The position numbers and the translations under genes were made by a program. From the NCBI GenBank assembly GCA_035629175.1, contig DASPIL010000103.1, forward strand, positions 62,001-126,000: a DNA stretch of 64,000 nt. Reading direction: 5' to 3'. A model generated the notes under the pieces. It was given only the letters and a program-made list of their open reading frames with translations. It had not been told where the DNA came from and made no database searches. Origin of the DNA: Verrucomicrobiia bacterium (GTDB lineage Bacteria; Verrucomicrobiota; Verrucomicrobiia; Limisphaerales; DASXHY01). Every line of letters starts with the position of its first letter. The stretch's first letter is position 1. This document shows, piece after piece, positions 53,560 through 62,976 of the stretch.

Positions 53560-54645
53560 TCATTCCAACAATTTCAGACGGAAGAACCTGTTGCTCGCCG
53601 ATGGAGAAACGGGGACGGACTTTGCTGTCGAATTGATCGAAATGGCTCCTGGAGCCCGCGTCCAATCGGAGAATGCCGGATCGTCAGTCTGTTCCAGGAT
53701 CGAAGGAATGGTCATCCGCGGCCACATGACATCCAGTTCCTCGCCTGATGTTGTGATGATCAATTCCGGCGCTGGAAGTGTCGCCGGGCTGAAAGCCATG
53801 AAGTTGGGCCCGGACAAGCCCCCGCTGCCCGGCACAACGAAATCGCCCAGATACGTACCGTCCACTCCGTCGAACCGGGCGATTTTGTGAGTGCTGTAGC
53901 TCGCCACGTACACGTTGCCGTCAGGCCCATGCACCAGGCCGACAGGCAGGCCAAGGTTCCCCTCGGTTGTGAATTCGCCCAGCCAGGCGCCATCGTGACC
54001 GTCAAATCGCTGCACACGATTGTCGTTGCCGCTCACCACCAGAAGCTCGTTGGTGGCTCCGAAGCGCAGTCCGAACGGCTGCGAGAGGTGATTGGAAACG
54101 ATCACGCGCATGAGTGCGCCATTCGTCCCGTTGAATTGCATAACTCTGTTGCTGAAACGGCCAACGACGTACAGGTGTCCGTCTGGTCCAAATGTCATGT
54201 CAGAAAAACCGTTTGTGGCAGCGGAGTTTGTGACGAACGCATCCACAAATGATCCGTTTGTTGCGTTGAAACGAAGCACGCGATCGTTGAGCTGGCTGCT
54301 GATCCAAAGCATGCCGTCGGGCCGGAAAAGTAGCCGCACGGGATAATCGAGGCCCGCATCCGCACCGATGAACACATCCATGAACCCGCCGTTGGTTCCA
54401 TTGTAACGCAGGACTGAATCGTTGCCCGCGCTCGCCACATAGAGGTTCCCGTCGGGACCAAATGCCAGGCCGTGGGGAAGGCTGAGCAGGTTGTTCGTAT
54501 TGGGGACGATGACATCAATGAAGCTCCCATTCGTCGCGTTGTAGCGGTGCACCCGGTTGTTATCGAAATCGCTGACGAACAATTCTCCGTAAACACCAAA
54601 CGGCAGCAGGAGCAATATAAACCCAACTAGCATCGGGGATTGCAT
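53560..54645 (-). CDS. Secreted six-bladed NHL/SMP-30-like beta-propeller protein
   Basis: A 361-residue protein with a signal peptide (MQSPMLVGFILLLLPFGVYG). Six repeats follow a pattern like GLAFGPDGNLYVAS...NRVxRFNxTNG, typical of NHL or SMP-30 propellers. The C-terminal 65 residues (MWPRMTIPSILEQTDDPAF ... NRFFRLKLLE) match a small beta-sandwich common at the end of secreted verrucomicrobial proteins, possibly linked to export or anchoring. Function unknown; binding of a ligand or surface polymer is likely. Confidence 0.8.
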   Translation of the reverse strand: MQSPMLVGFILLLLPFGVYGELFVSDFDNNRVHRYNATNGSFIDVIVPNTNNLLSLPHGLAFGPDGNLYVASAGNDSVLRYNGTNGGFMDVFIGADAGLDYPVRLLFRPDGMLWISSQLNDRVLRFNATNGSFVDAFVTNSAATNGFSDMTFGPDGHLYVVGRFSNRVMQFNGTNGALMRVIVSNHLSQPFGLRFGATNELLVVSGNDNRVQRFDGHDGAWLGEFTTEGNLGLPVGLVHGPDGNVYVASYSTHKIARFDGVDGTYLGDFVVPGSGGLSGPNFMAFSPATLPAPELIITTSGEELDVMWPRMTIPSILEQTDDPAFSDWTRAPGAISINSTAKSVPVSPSASNRFFRLKLLE

Positions 54646-54941
54646 GCGGTCAGCAGCTTAGCAGGCGGCCCAAATCTGCCAATTCAAGACTCCTCGCTGG
54701 TTCCCTCGATGCTCCCCGGACCATCACGCTCAACAGAGTTCATGGGTTCCTGTAATGCCGAAACACACTCCCCAGTGCCCCGGGCTTTTGATCCCAATTT
54801 TTAGAAAAGGTTTCTGTTCGTATGAGAACCATTGCTCTGAAGGGCCGCTGTTGTTGTAGCGGAATCCCTGGATCCACTGCCGATTTTGCGAATGGGCGTA
54901 ACTTGACACGTCGGAGCTCCTGTCTAGCTTCAGTGCTCTGA

Positions 54942-56108
54942 ATGACTGATTTAAACAAGGCATGCGCTCGGCTGCCGATCCCGTTCGTGGTGCTTTTCCT
55001 GTGCCTCGCCGCAGTCTCCTGCTCGCAACGTAAAGACGCCGCGGCTCCCGGCCGCAACCGTGCGCCTGTTCCAGTGGGCACAGCGCAGGCCGTCAGCGGT
55101 GACCTTCCTGTTGAAATTTCGAGCGTGGGCACTGTCGAGCCTCTCTTCCTCGTGACTGTGCGGCCGCAGGTGACCGGAAAAATCCAGGCCGTCCATTTCA
55201 CCGAAGGCCAGGAGGTCAAAGCGGGCGATCCTCTCGTCACGCTCGACGCAAGCGCGTGGAACGCCGCACTGAACCAGGCGGTTGCAAATTTGCGACGCGC
55301 CGAGGCGCAGTTGCTCAACGCGCGGCTGGAGTTTCTCAGGACGAGCAATCTCTTCAAAAGCAACATCGCCTCGGAACAGGATTTTCAGACCGCCGAGGCG
55401 ACGTTCCTTGCAGCCCAAAGCATTGTGAACGCCGATGCAGCCGCCGTGACCAACGCGATGGTGAGTCTCAGCTACACGGAAATTCGGGCGCCGATTGACG
55501 GCAGGACGGGAGCGTTGCAGGTAAAGGCTGGCAATGTGATCAAAGCGCCCGATGATGCCATTGTTACCATCGCATCGCTCAAACCCGCGCAAGTGGTCTT
55601 TGGCGTCCCGGAGCACCACCTGAACGCGATCCGCAGTCGGGCCGCGAATGCCTCGCTTGAGGTGCGCGCGTTTGCACCTGGAGAGACCGAGAGGCAGTCA
55701 ATCGGCGAGCTGACCTTCATCAACAATCGTGTGAGCCCCGGCACAGGCACCATTCAGCTGAAGGCGAGGTTCGACAACGAAGACCTTACGCTCTGGCCCG
55801 GGCAGTTCGTGAATACCGTTCTCACGTTGAGCAACCTCGTGAATGTCACGTCGATTCCCAGCCATGCCGTGCAATCGGGGCAGAACGGCGAGTATGTCTT
55901 TGTCGTGACCGCTGATGGAGCCGCGGAGATGCGTCCTGTGAAGCCGGGAATTACTCACGCCGGGAAGACGGCGATTCTGCAGGGCGTTGCAGCCGGCGAA
56001 ACGGTGATCTCTGAAGGCCACCTGCGCGTCACACCCGGCGCAAAGGTGGTGATCAAGAATAACCCAATGTCCGCCGCCTCCGTCACCCCAGCCGTAGCCG
56101 CGCCGTGA
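54942..56108 (+). CDS. RND efflux periplasmic adaptor lipoprotein (MdtA-like)
   Basis: A 388-residue membrane-fusion protein. The N-terminus has a lipobox (LAAVSC, lipid on Cys27). The core has the lipoyl-like barrel ([23 protein letters not shown]), an alpha-hairpin and [21 protein letters not shown]. It connects the inner-membrane pump encoded next to an outer-membrane channel, which is not in this operon. TTGACA at 54903-54908 with TAGCTT 16 bases later may be its promoter, which would leave a very short leader. Confidence 0.9.
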   Translation: MTDLNKACARLPIPFVVLFLCLAAVSCSQRKDAAAPGRNRAPVPVGTAQAVSGDLPVEISSVGTVEPLFLVTVRPQVTGKIQAVHFTEGQEVKAGDPLVTLDASAWNAALNQAVANLRRAEAQLLNARLEFLRTSNLFKSNIASEQDFQTAEATFLAAQSIVNADAAAVTNAMVSLSYTEIRAPIDGRTGALQVKAGNVIKAPDDAIVTIASLKPAQVVFGVPEHHLNAIRSRAANASLEVRAFAPGETERQSIGELTFINNRVSPGTGTIQLKARFDNEDLTLWPGQFVNTVLTLSNLVNVTSIPSHAVQSGQNGEYVFVVTADGAAEMRPVKPGITHAGKTAILQGVAAGETVISEGHLRVTPGAKVVIKNNPMSAASVTPAVAAP

Positions 56109-59100
56109 ATATCTCGGAAATATTCATTCGCCGCCCCGTCATGACGTCGCTGGTCATGATGGCGATCCTCCTTTTCGGGATCGTCAGCTATCGGTACTTG
56201 CCTGTCAGCGACCTGCCGAACGTCGATTTTCCCACGATCCAGGTGACCGCCAGCCTTCCGGGCGCGAGTCCGGAAACGATGGCTGCGTCGGTCGCGACAC
56301 CGCTGGAAAAGCAGTTCTCGACGATTGCGGGAATCGATTCGATGACGTCGGTGAGTTCACTCGGCAACACGCGGATCACGATTCAGTTCAACCTGGAACG
56401 GGACATCGACGCTGCCGCGCAGGACATCCAATCTGCGATTTCGAAAACGGGCCGGCAGTTGCCGCCGAACATGCCGGCGCCGCCCACGTACAACAAGGTG
56501 AACCCCGCGGACTCACCCATTCTGTTCCTTGCGTTGTCTTCTGAAACACTGCCGCTGTCGAAAGTGGATGAATTCGCGCAGACGTTCATGGCGCAACGCA
56601 TCTCCATGGTTGCAGGCGTTGCGCAGGTGTCCGTTTTCGGATCGCAACAATATGCGGTGCGGATTCGCGTCGATCCCACGAAGCTCGCTGCGTACGGGAT
56701 TGGCATCGATGAGGTGGCTCAGGCCGTGGAGCAGTCGAACGTCAATTTGCCCACGGGAACGCTCGATGGCGCGCGGCAGGCATACACGATCCTTGCCAAT
56801 GGGCAATTGCGGGAGGCAAAGGAATATCGGCCCATCATCGTGGCCTATCGCAACGGCCAGCCGGTGCGCCTCGAACAATTGGGAAGCGTCCTGGACAGCG
56901 TGCAAAACGACAAGGTCGCAAGCTGGTTCAACAACACGCGCGCCATCGTCCTGGCGGTGCAGCGTCAACCCGGCGCGAACACGGTCGAAGTGGTCGATTC
57001 CATCCGCGCGTTGCTTCCCAGCATTCGTGTGCAGCTGCCCGCGTCTGTGAGCGTGGAGGTTCTGAGCGACCGCTCGCAATCCATCCGCGAATCCGTCCGC
57101 GAAGTGCAGTTCACCCTCATGCTGACGGTTTGCCTCGTGGTTCTGGTCATCTTCCTTTTTCTGCGGAACCTTTCTGCCACCGTGATTCCGAGCCTCGCGC
57201 TTCCGATGTCCATCGTCGGCACCTTCGCCGCGATGTACCTGATGGGCTACAGCGTCGATAATCTCTCCTTGATGGCGTTGACGTTGTCCGTGGGATTCGT
57301 CGTCGATGACGCCATTGTGATGCTCGAGAACATCATGCGTCACATTGAAGACGGCATGCCCCCGTTCCAGGCTGCGTTAAAGGGATCACGCGAAATCGGG
57401 TTCACGATCATCTCGATGACACTGTCGCTTGCGGCTGTTTTCATCCCCGTGCTGTTCATGGGAGGGATCATCGGACGGCTGTTGCACGAGTTCGCGGTGA
57501 CGATTGCAGTGGCTGTGTTGTTGTCGGGCTTTGTATCGCTGACCCTCACCCCGATGCTGTGCAGCCGGTTCATTCGCCCGGCGCACGAACGCAAGCATGG
57601 ACGCATTTACGCCGCGTCAGAGCGGTTCTTCGAAGGCTTTCGCGGCCTCTACGATCGAACGTTGGTCATCGTGCTGAGGCATCGCCTGGCGACGTTGATT
57701 CTGTCGCTGTTGGTGGTGGTTGCGACAGCTTGCCTTTTTGTCGTCACGCCCAAGGGCTTTTTTCCAGTGGAAGACACGGGCCAGATTTTTGGCTCAACGG
57801 AAGCCGCGCAGGACATTTCGTTTGAAGCAATGCGCGAACGGCAGCTGGCCGTGGCGGCGATCATCAGCGAGAACACCAACATCCTCAATTTCATGTCGTC
57901 GATAGGCGCGGGCGGGCCGAATGCGACAGCGAACAGCGGACGCATTTTCATGCGCTTGAAGCCGCTTTCGGAAAGGGACAGGAGCGCCGAGGAGATCATC
58001 CAGGACTTGCGTCCGAAACTCGCAACGGTGCAGGGCATCCAGGTCTACCTGCAGGTTCCGCCCCTGATCCGCCTGGGCGGCCAGTTAAGCAAGGGATTGT
58101 ATCAATTCAGCCTGCAAAGCACGGATATGGCGGAGTTGCGCCAGTGGGCGCCGTTGCTGGTCGAACGCATGTCGGAACTCCCGGGGTTCCAGGATGTGAC
58201 GAGTGATTTGCAGGTGGCGAATCCACAGCTCAATGTTCAAATCGATCGTGACAAGGCCGCGGCCGCGGGATTGACCGTTGAGCAGATAGAAAACGCGTTG
58301 TTCAACGCCTACGGCCAGCGCCAGATCTCCACGATCTATTCGGACGTCAATACCTACTGGGTCATCCTGGAGGTGGAACCGGGGTATCAACAGAATCCCG
58401 ACGCGCTGTCGCAATTGTATGTGCGCTCGCAGAACGACCAGCTGGTGCCGCTCGGCGCCGTTGCCCGGCTGTCGCGGGGGGTGGGGCCCATGACGATCGC
58501 GCACGTTGGCCAGTTGCCTGCAGTTACTGTTTCATTCAACCTCGCGCCAGGTGTTCCGCTGGGATCGGCTGTCGATGAAGTGCGCCGTTTGCAGGAGGAG
58601 TTGCGTCTGCCAGCAACAATCACAGCCAGCTTTCAGGGATCGGCGCAGGTTTTCCAATCTTCAGTCCAGGGCCTTGGCGTGTTGCTGATCATGTCGATCC
58701 TCGTTATCTACATCATCCTGGGAATTCTCTACGAAAGCTTCATTCATCCGCTGACGATTCTTTCCGGACTGCCATCGGCGGGATTCGGGGCGTTGCTCAC
58801 GCTGATGCTGTTTGGAATGGATCTCAACATTTACGCGTTCGTGGGCTTAATCATGCTGGTCGGCATCGTGAAGAAGAACGCGATCATGATGATCGACTTC
58901 GCGTTGGACGCACAACGTGAAGGCAAAACGCCCGCAGAGGCGATTTACGAGGGCTGCTTGCTGCGGTTCCGGCCGATCATGATGACGACGATGGCGGCGT
59001 TGATGGGAACATTGCCGATTGCGCTCGGGCACGGCGCGGGAGGCGAAGCGCGGCGTCCGCTCGGCCTGGCGGTTGTGGGAGGATTGGTGGTGTCGCAGTT

Positions 59101-59218
59101 GCTGACGCTCTACATCACGCCTGTGATTTATCTCTACCTGGAAAGCTTCCAGCAATGGATGCGCAAGCGCTTCGCGCGCAAGGAGCGGGCGGTTGTGGCC
59201 GAGCCCGCAGCCGTTTGA
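56105..59218 (+). CDS. RND multidrug efflux pump, inner-membrane subunit (MdtB/MdtC-like)
   Basis: A 1037-residue proton-driven exporter with twelve membrane segments and two large periplasmic loops. The N-terminus [18 protein letters not shown], the TM4 aspartate pair in [14 protein letters not shown] and the late [16 protein letters not shown] are typical, and the [13 protein letters not shown] start favours the MdtB/MdtC branch. It begins with GTG overlapping the adaptor stop (GTGA). Length is normal. Substrates are not predictable. Confidence 0.94.
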   Translation: MNISEIFIRRPVMTSLVMMAILLFGIVSYRYLPVSDLPNVDFPTIQVTASLPGASPETMAASVATPLEKQFSTIAGIDSMTSVSSLGNTRITIQFNLERDIDAAAQDIQSAISKTGRQLPPNMPAPPTYNKVNPADSPILFLALSSETLPLSKVDEFAQTFMAQRISMVAGVAQVSVFGSQQYAVRIRVDPTKLAAYGIGIDEVAQAVEQSNVNLPTGTLDGARQAYTILANGQLREAKEYRPIIVAYRNGQPVRLEQLGSVLDSVQNDKVASWFNNTRAIVLAVQRQPGANTVEVVDSIRALLPSIRVQLPASVSVEVLSDRSQSIRESVREVQFTLMLTVCLVVLVIFLFLRNLSATVIPSLALPMSIVGTFAAMYLMGYSVDNLSLMALTLSVGFVVDDAIVMLENIMRHIEDGMPPFQAALKGSREIGFTIISMTLSLAAVFIPVLFMGGIIGRLLHEFAVTIAVAVLLSGFVSLTLTPMLCSRFIRPAHERKHGRIYAASERFFEGFRGLYDRTLVIVLRHRLATLILSLLVVVATACLFVVTPKGFFPVEDTGQIFGSTEAAQDISFEAMRERQLAVAAIISENTNILNFMSSIGAGGPNATANSGRIFMRLKPLSERDRSAEEIIQDLRPKLATVQGIQVYLQVPPLIRLGGQLSKGLYQFSLQSTDMAELRQWAPLLVERMSELPGFQDVTSDLQVANPQLNVQIDRDKAAAAGLTVEQIENALFNAYGQRQISTIYSDVNTYWVILEVEPGYQQNPDALSQLYVRSQNDQLVPLGAVARLSRGVGPMTIAHVGQLPAVTVSFNLAPGVPLGSAVDEVRRLQEELRLPATITASFQGSAQVFQSSVQGLGVLLIMSILVIYIILGILYESFIHPLTILSGLPSAGFGALLTLMLFGMDLNIYAFVGLIMLVGIVKKNAIMMIDFALDAQREGKTPAEAIYEGCLLRFRPIMMTTMAALMGTLPIALGHGAGGEARRPLGLAVVGGLVVSQLLTLYITPVIYLYLESFQQWMRKRFARKERAVVAEPAAV

Positions 59219-59358
59219 GCGTGCGCGAACCCCGATTGGCAGTCATTTCACACGACTGATTTGCGGTTGGCTCAATGATTATTTTTCAGGCTAAGGACCA
59301 AAGAATCCCTTGAAGCACAGCCAATCGCGGCTATAACGAAGCCGTCCCACTCGCAGAA

Positions 59359-59378
59359 CCGGCGCGATGCTGCGCCGG
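59359..59378 (+). other. Short GC hairpin before the repeat-protein gene
   Basis: CCGGCGC pairs with GCGCCGG across a six-base loop, 36 bases before the start codon at 59414. It may be a leader structure; there is no T-run. Confidence 0.3.
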
Positions 59379-59413
59379 GTTATTGCCGCGATTCCGTAAT
59401 CAAGAAACTGCTT

Positions 59414-61657
59414 ATGCAAAGGAACTCACCCAACCGGCTGCTCGCGCTTCTCTCGCTCGTTGTTTCCGCGGCGCAACTGTTCGCCCAAGGCACAGCGTTC
59501 ACGTATCAGGGCCAGTTGAACGACGGCACAAGTCCCGCGAGCGGAATTTATGATTTACGATTTACGATCCATGATCTGGCCAGCGGCGGCGGCGCGCTGG
59601 GAGGCGCGGTTACCAACTCCGCGACGAGCGTTAACAACGGGCTGTTCACGGTCACGCTGAACTTCGGCGCGGCCCCGTTCAATGGCGCGGATCGCTGGCT
59701 GGAAATCGGCGTGCGCACCAACGGCGGCGGCGCATTTACCACCCTCAGCCCACGGCAGGCAATCACCGCAACGCCATACTCCATTCAGAGCGCCAACGCG
59801 TCCACAGCCGCGACGGTCAGCGGTTCTGTTTCGGTGACGCAGCTTGCGGGCACCATTTTGTCGAACAACATCGGCGCGGAGAGCATCACCACCTCCATGC
59901 TCGCGCCGGGCGCTGTGACCACGGGGGCGATTGCCGATGGCGCGGTCACGGCCGCCAAGATGGTCATCGATTCCAACTGGTTCGCCGCGTTGACGATTGC
60001 CAATCCCACGCCAGCGATCCAGGACCAATTCGGCAGTTCTCTGGCAGTCGTCGGGAACGATCGAGTGCTCATCGGCGCGTATCAGGACGACACGGGTGGA
60101 TTCGATGCCGGCGCGGCGTATCTGTTCAACCTGAACGGCACGCTGTCGACGACGTTCACCAATCCCACCCCCGCGGAAGGCGACTATTTCGGCTACGCGG
60201 TGGCGCCCGTGGGAAATGACCGCGTCCTCATTGGAGCGTATCAGGACGACACGAGCGGAATGGACGCCGGGATTGCATACCTGTTCAGCACCAACGGTTC
60301 ATTGTTGATGAACGTTACCAATCCCACCCCGGCAGCCGGCGACTTCTTCGGCTACTCGGCGGCGGCCGTGGGAAACGGCCAGGTGCTTGTTGGCGCGTAT
60401 CAGGACGACACGGGCGCGGCGGATGCCGGGTCGGCGTATCTGTTCAGCACCAACGGCACCCTGCTGACAACCTTCACGAATCCCGCTCCGGCAATTGGCG
60501 ATTCGTTCGGTAGCTCGGTGGCTGCGGTCGGGAATGACCGCGTGATGATTGGTGCGTTTCTGGACGACACCGGCGCGAATGGAGCGGGTTCGGCGTACCT
60601 GTTCAGCACCAATGGAGCGTTGCTGATGACCTTCACGAACCCCACTCCCGCGGCAGGCGACCGGTTCGGCGTCCGGGTGGCGTCGATGGGAAACGACCGC
60701 GTGCTCATTGGGGCATCCGACGACGACACGGGTGCAGGGAACGCCGGGGCCGCGTATCTGTTCAGCGTCAACGGCACTTTGCTGACCACCTTCACCAATC
60801 CCGCTCCCGCGGTGAACGATTATTTCGGCAGCGCGATAGCGCCAGTCGGGAGCGACCGTGTGCTCATCGGCGCATACTCAGACTCAGCGGGCGCGCCGGA
60901 TGCCGGAGCGGCATATCTGTTCAGCACCAACGGCACGTTGTTGACCACCTTCACCAATCCCACGCCTGCCAACGGCGACTTTTTCGGGCTCCCTGTGGCC
61001 TCGCTGGGAAGCGACCGCGTGCTCATTGGCGCGTTTTCGGACAGCATGGGCGCATCGGATTCCGGAGTGATGCATCTGTTCAGCACCGAAACCTACGCGC
61101 CGGGACTGGTGGCGGACGCGGTGCGCAGCGGTTCCATTGGCGCGACCAGCTTCGACGCAACCATCGGCGTCTGGACGCGTTCCGGCGACAATGTTTTCCG
61201 TCCGTTTGGCAACGTCGGTATTGGCACCGCAACGCCGCAGCAAAAGCTGCATGTCATTGGCAACATCTTCGCCACCGGCTCTGTCACCGGTTTGAGCGAC
61301 CGCAACGCGAAGCGCGACTTCGCGCCTGTGAACAGCCGCGAAGTTCTCGAGAAAGTTTCCGCGCTGCCCCTCAGCACATGGAGTTACATCGCCGATGACG
61401 GCGTGCGGCATCTCGGCCCGATGGCGCAGGATTTCCATTCCGCGTTTGGTGTAGGCATGGACGACAAAACCATTTCCATGCTGGACGCGGACGGCGTGGC
61501 GCTGGCCGCAATTCAGGGGTTGAACCAGAAGCTGGAGGAAAAACTTCAACAGAAGGAAATGGAGATAGGTGAATTGAGCCGGCGGCTTGAAGCGTTGGAG
61601 ACAATCATTCGCCGCCAAACTCTCCACCCGATCCACTCGAACGAAACCGAACCATAA
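59414..61657 (+). CDS. Secreted seven-repeat beta-propeller protein with self-cleaving S74 chaperone domain
   Basis: A 747-residue protein with a signal peptide (MQRNSPNRLLALLSLVVSAAQLFA). An N-terminal beta domain (FTYQGQLNDGTSPASGIYDL) precedes seven FG-GAP-like repeats of exactly 53 residues (197-567), each with NDRVLIGA and AGAAYLFSTNG segments. The C-terminus is an S74 intramolecular chaperone domain like that of phage tailspikes: SDRNAKRDF carries Ser628 and Lys633, the spacing of the known catalytic Ser-Lys pair, and the protein ends in a coiled-coil. Self-cleavage before Ser628 would free a 120-residue chaperone after trimer folding. It probably forms a surface fibre. Confidence 0.85.
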   Translation: MQRNSPNRLLALLSLVVSAAQLFAQGTAFTYQGQLNDGTSPASGIYDLRFTIHDLASGGGALGGAVTNSATSVNNGLFTVTLNFGAAPFNGADRWLEIGVRTNGGGAFTTLSPRQAITATPYSIQSANASTAATVSGSVSVTQLAGTILSNNIGAESITTSMLAPGAVTTGAIADGAVTAAKMVIDSNWFAALTIANPTPAIQDQFGSSLAVVGNDRVLIGAYQDDTGGFDAGAAYLFNLNGTLSTTFTNPTPAEGDYFGYAVAPVGNDRVLIGAYQDDTSGMDAGIAYLFSTNGSLLMNVTNPTPAAGDFFGYSAAAVGNGQVLVGAYQDDTGAADAGSAYLFSTNGTLLTTFTNPAPAIGDSFGSSVAAVGNDRVMIGAFLDDTGANGAGSAYLFSTNGALLMTFTNPTPAAGDRFGVRVASMGNDRVLIGASDDDTGAGNAGAAYLFSVNGTLLTTFTNPAPAVNDYFGSAIAPVGSDRVLIGAYSDSAGAPDAGAAYLFSTNGTLLTTFTNPTPANGDFFGLPVASLGSDRVLIGAFSDSMGASDSGVMHLFSTETYAPGLVADAVRSGSIGATSFDATIGVWTRSGDNVFRPFGNVGIGTATPQQKLHVIGNIFATGSVTGLSDRNAKRDFAPVNSREVLEKVSALPLSTWSYIADDGVRHLGPMAQDFHSAFGVGMDDKTISMLDADGVALAAIQGLNQKLEEKLQQKEMEIGELSRRLEALETIIRRQTLHPIHSNETEP
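60002..61114 (+). repeat. Seven tandem 159-base coding repeats
   Basis: The AATCCC-like unit start recurs at 60002, 60161, 60320, 60479, 60638, 60797 and 60956, always 159 bases apart (53 codons). The units are also similar at the DNA level, which suggests recent duplication or gene conversion. Each encodes one FG-GAP-like blade of the surface protein. Confidence 0.92.
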
Positions 61658-61673
61658 AAGGCCGCACGATTTC

Positions 61674-61700
61674 CGGAGCGCCGACTTTCAGTCGGCTTAA
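61674..61700 (+). repeat. REP-like intergenic hairpin, copy B
   Basis: CGGAGCGCCG leads into GCCGACT-TTC-AGTCGGC, a perfect seven-base stem, 17 bases after the repeat-protein stop. It shares the ten-base lead-in and hairpin plan with the element at 903-928. It could also act as a weak terminator. Confidence 0.45.
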
Positions 61701-62141
61701 GGCTCAAATTCTGGCTGACGCGGATGTGGCGTGCGGCGCTGGTAGTCCTGTGCGGTATGGCTTTCAGTCTTCAGCGTTCCAGCGCTTAGTTTGAGAATCA
61801 TCCGGGTTCATTCTTGGTTAAGAGATTTGCCCATTCGTCTACCTCCGCGATCTCTGCGTCCTCCTGTTCAAGGTCCTGTTTGCCCACGGATCAGTAGAAG
61901 AATCGGTAGCCACGAATCACACCAATCACGAAATCCAGAGGTACAGTCCCGACAATTTTGGGAAAACGGGACGGTGCTCCAAATCAGACAACCGCAGTTT
62001 CGCAATGGTGATCTTGGTGGTCTTGAGTGACTTTCGGATGAGCTTGCCGCGAATGCGAATTCGGGCATAGTAATTTTCCGATGGCCACAAGGCCGGATTC
62101 AATCGCGTTTCGCACTGGATCCAAATGCGGATTCATCGGTT
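61701..62141. other. Gene-free stretch before tRNA-Arg with decayed dispersed-repeat sequence
   Basis: No convincing coding frame. Part of it (about 61799-61935) contains phrases such as CCTCCGCGATCTCTGCGTCC and CCACGAATCACACCAATCAC, which resemble degenerate intergenic repeats I recall from verrucomicrobial and other environmental genomes. No terminal inverted repeats or transposase remnants are seen. Confidence 0.4.
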
Positions 62142-62218
62142 GCGCCCGTAGCTCAGTTGGATAGAGCATCTGCCTTCTAAGCAGAATGTCGTGGGTTCGA
62201 ATCCCGCCGGGCGCACCA
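62142..62218 (+). tRNA. tRNA-Arg (anticodon UCU), CCA encoded
   Basis: A complete cloverleaf. The acceptor stem GCGCCCG pairs with CGGGCGC, and the anticodon stem TCTGC/GCAGA encloses loop CTTCTAA with anticodon TCT at 62176-62178. The T-arm GTGGG-TTCGAAT-CCCGC is standard. The terminal CCA is encoded at 62216-62218. It should read AGA and, by wobble, AGG. Confidence 0.96.
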
Positions 62219-62231
62219 CTTTCAAAGGCCA

Positions 62232-62738
62232 TCAGTAATTCAAGGTGAGAATTGTTAGCTCCTGGCCGCCTCCCGGGGATTTGAAACGCACTGTATCGCC
62301 CGCTTTGCTATTCATCAGGGCTTGCGCCAAGGGTGAAATTGAACTGATTCGCCCTTGGTCAGGTTCAGCCTCGTCAGGACCGACTATCTGGTAGGTTTCT
62401 TCCTCGCCGTCCCGATGCCGGACCCGCACTGATGCGCCGAATCCCACCTTGCCAGAATCGGTGGGAGGTTCTGCAACGATCACCGAATCCAAAACCTGCT
62501 GTAAACGCTGAACGGCTGTTTCGATCCGGCGCACCCTGGCGATGCTGTCGTTGCTTCCGATGTTTTCCCCAGTCCCCAGAGCTCGTTTTTCTTCTAGCAG
62601 AGCGTTTGCCTGTTGTCGTAAGCGGTCGGCTCCATCCTTTGTGATGTAACGCTTTATCCCGGGCTGAACCTGCAGTCGCAGCGGTGTGATTTCGTCACCA
62701 CTCGCTCCATCGGATTCACGCGTAAACGCTTTGCTCAC
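62232..62738 (-). CDS. GreA/GreB-family transcript cleavage factor
   Basis: A 168-residue factor that would rescue backtracked RNA polymerase by stimulating RNA cleavage. The N-terminal MSKAFTRESDG is a frequent start of GreA/GreB-like proteins, so I use GTG 62738 and not TTG 62744. The helical hairpin (IKRYITKDGADRLRQQANALL) and the C-terminal FKBP-like domain (ETYQIVGPDEAEPDQGRISSISPLAQALM in parts, with GRISSISPLAQAL) follow. It could be GreB-like or a Rnk-type relative. Confidence 0.85.
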   Translation of the reverse strand: MSKAFTRESDGASGDEITPLRLQVQPGIKRYITKDGADRLRQQANALLEEKRALGTGENIGSNDSIARVRRIETAVQRLQQVLDSVIVAEPPTDSGKVGFGASVRVRHRDGEEETYQIVGPDEAEPDQGRISSISPLAQALMNSKAGDTVRFKSPGGGQELTILTLNY

Positions 62739-62976
62739 GCCCAATCATAACCCCTGTCTTTTCCCACATCAACAAGTCCGCCGGAGGGAATGTCCGAGCG
62801 CGGATCTCATTCACAACGCGCACCGTAACCGAAGACGTTTCTTTTCGGGCAACGATCAGGTACACGCAGCGTCTCGGTTGAGTTTGAACCCCGAGTTTAC
62901 AGCAACTTTCGTCAATCATATCCGCGGCCTGGATTCCGGATTGCATTCGCAACGCAATTTTTTTAGCCATTGCGCC

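Noticed and set aside
60002-61114. Regular repeats that might suggest a CRISPR array
   Set aside because: The 159-base units are continuous coding sequence with no short repeat/spacer alternation, and no cas genes are present.
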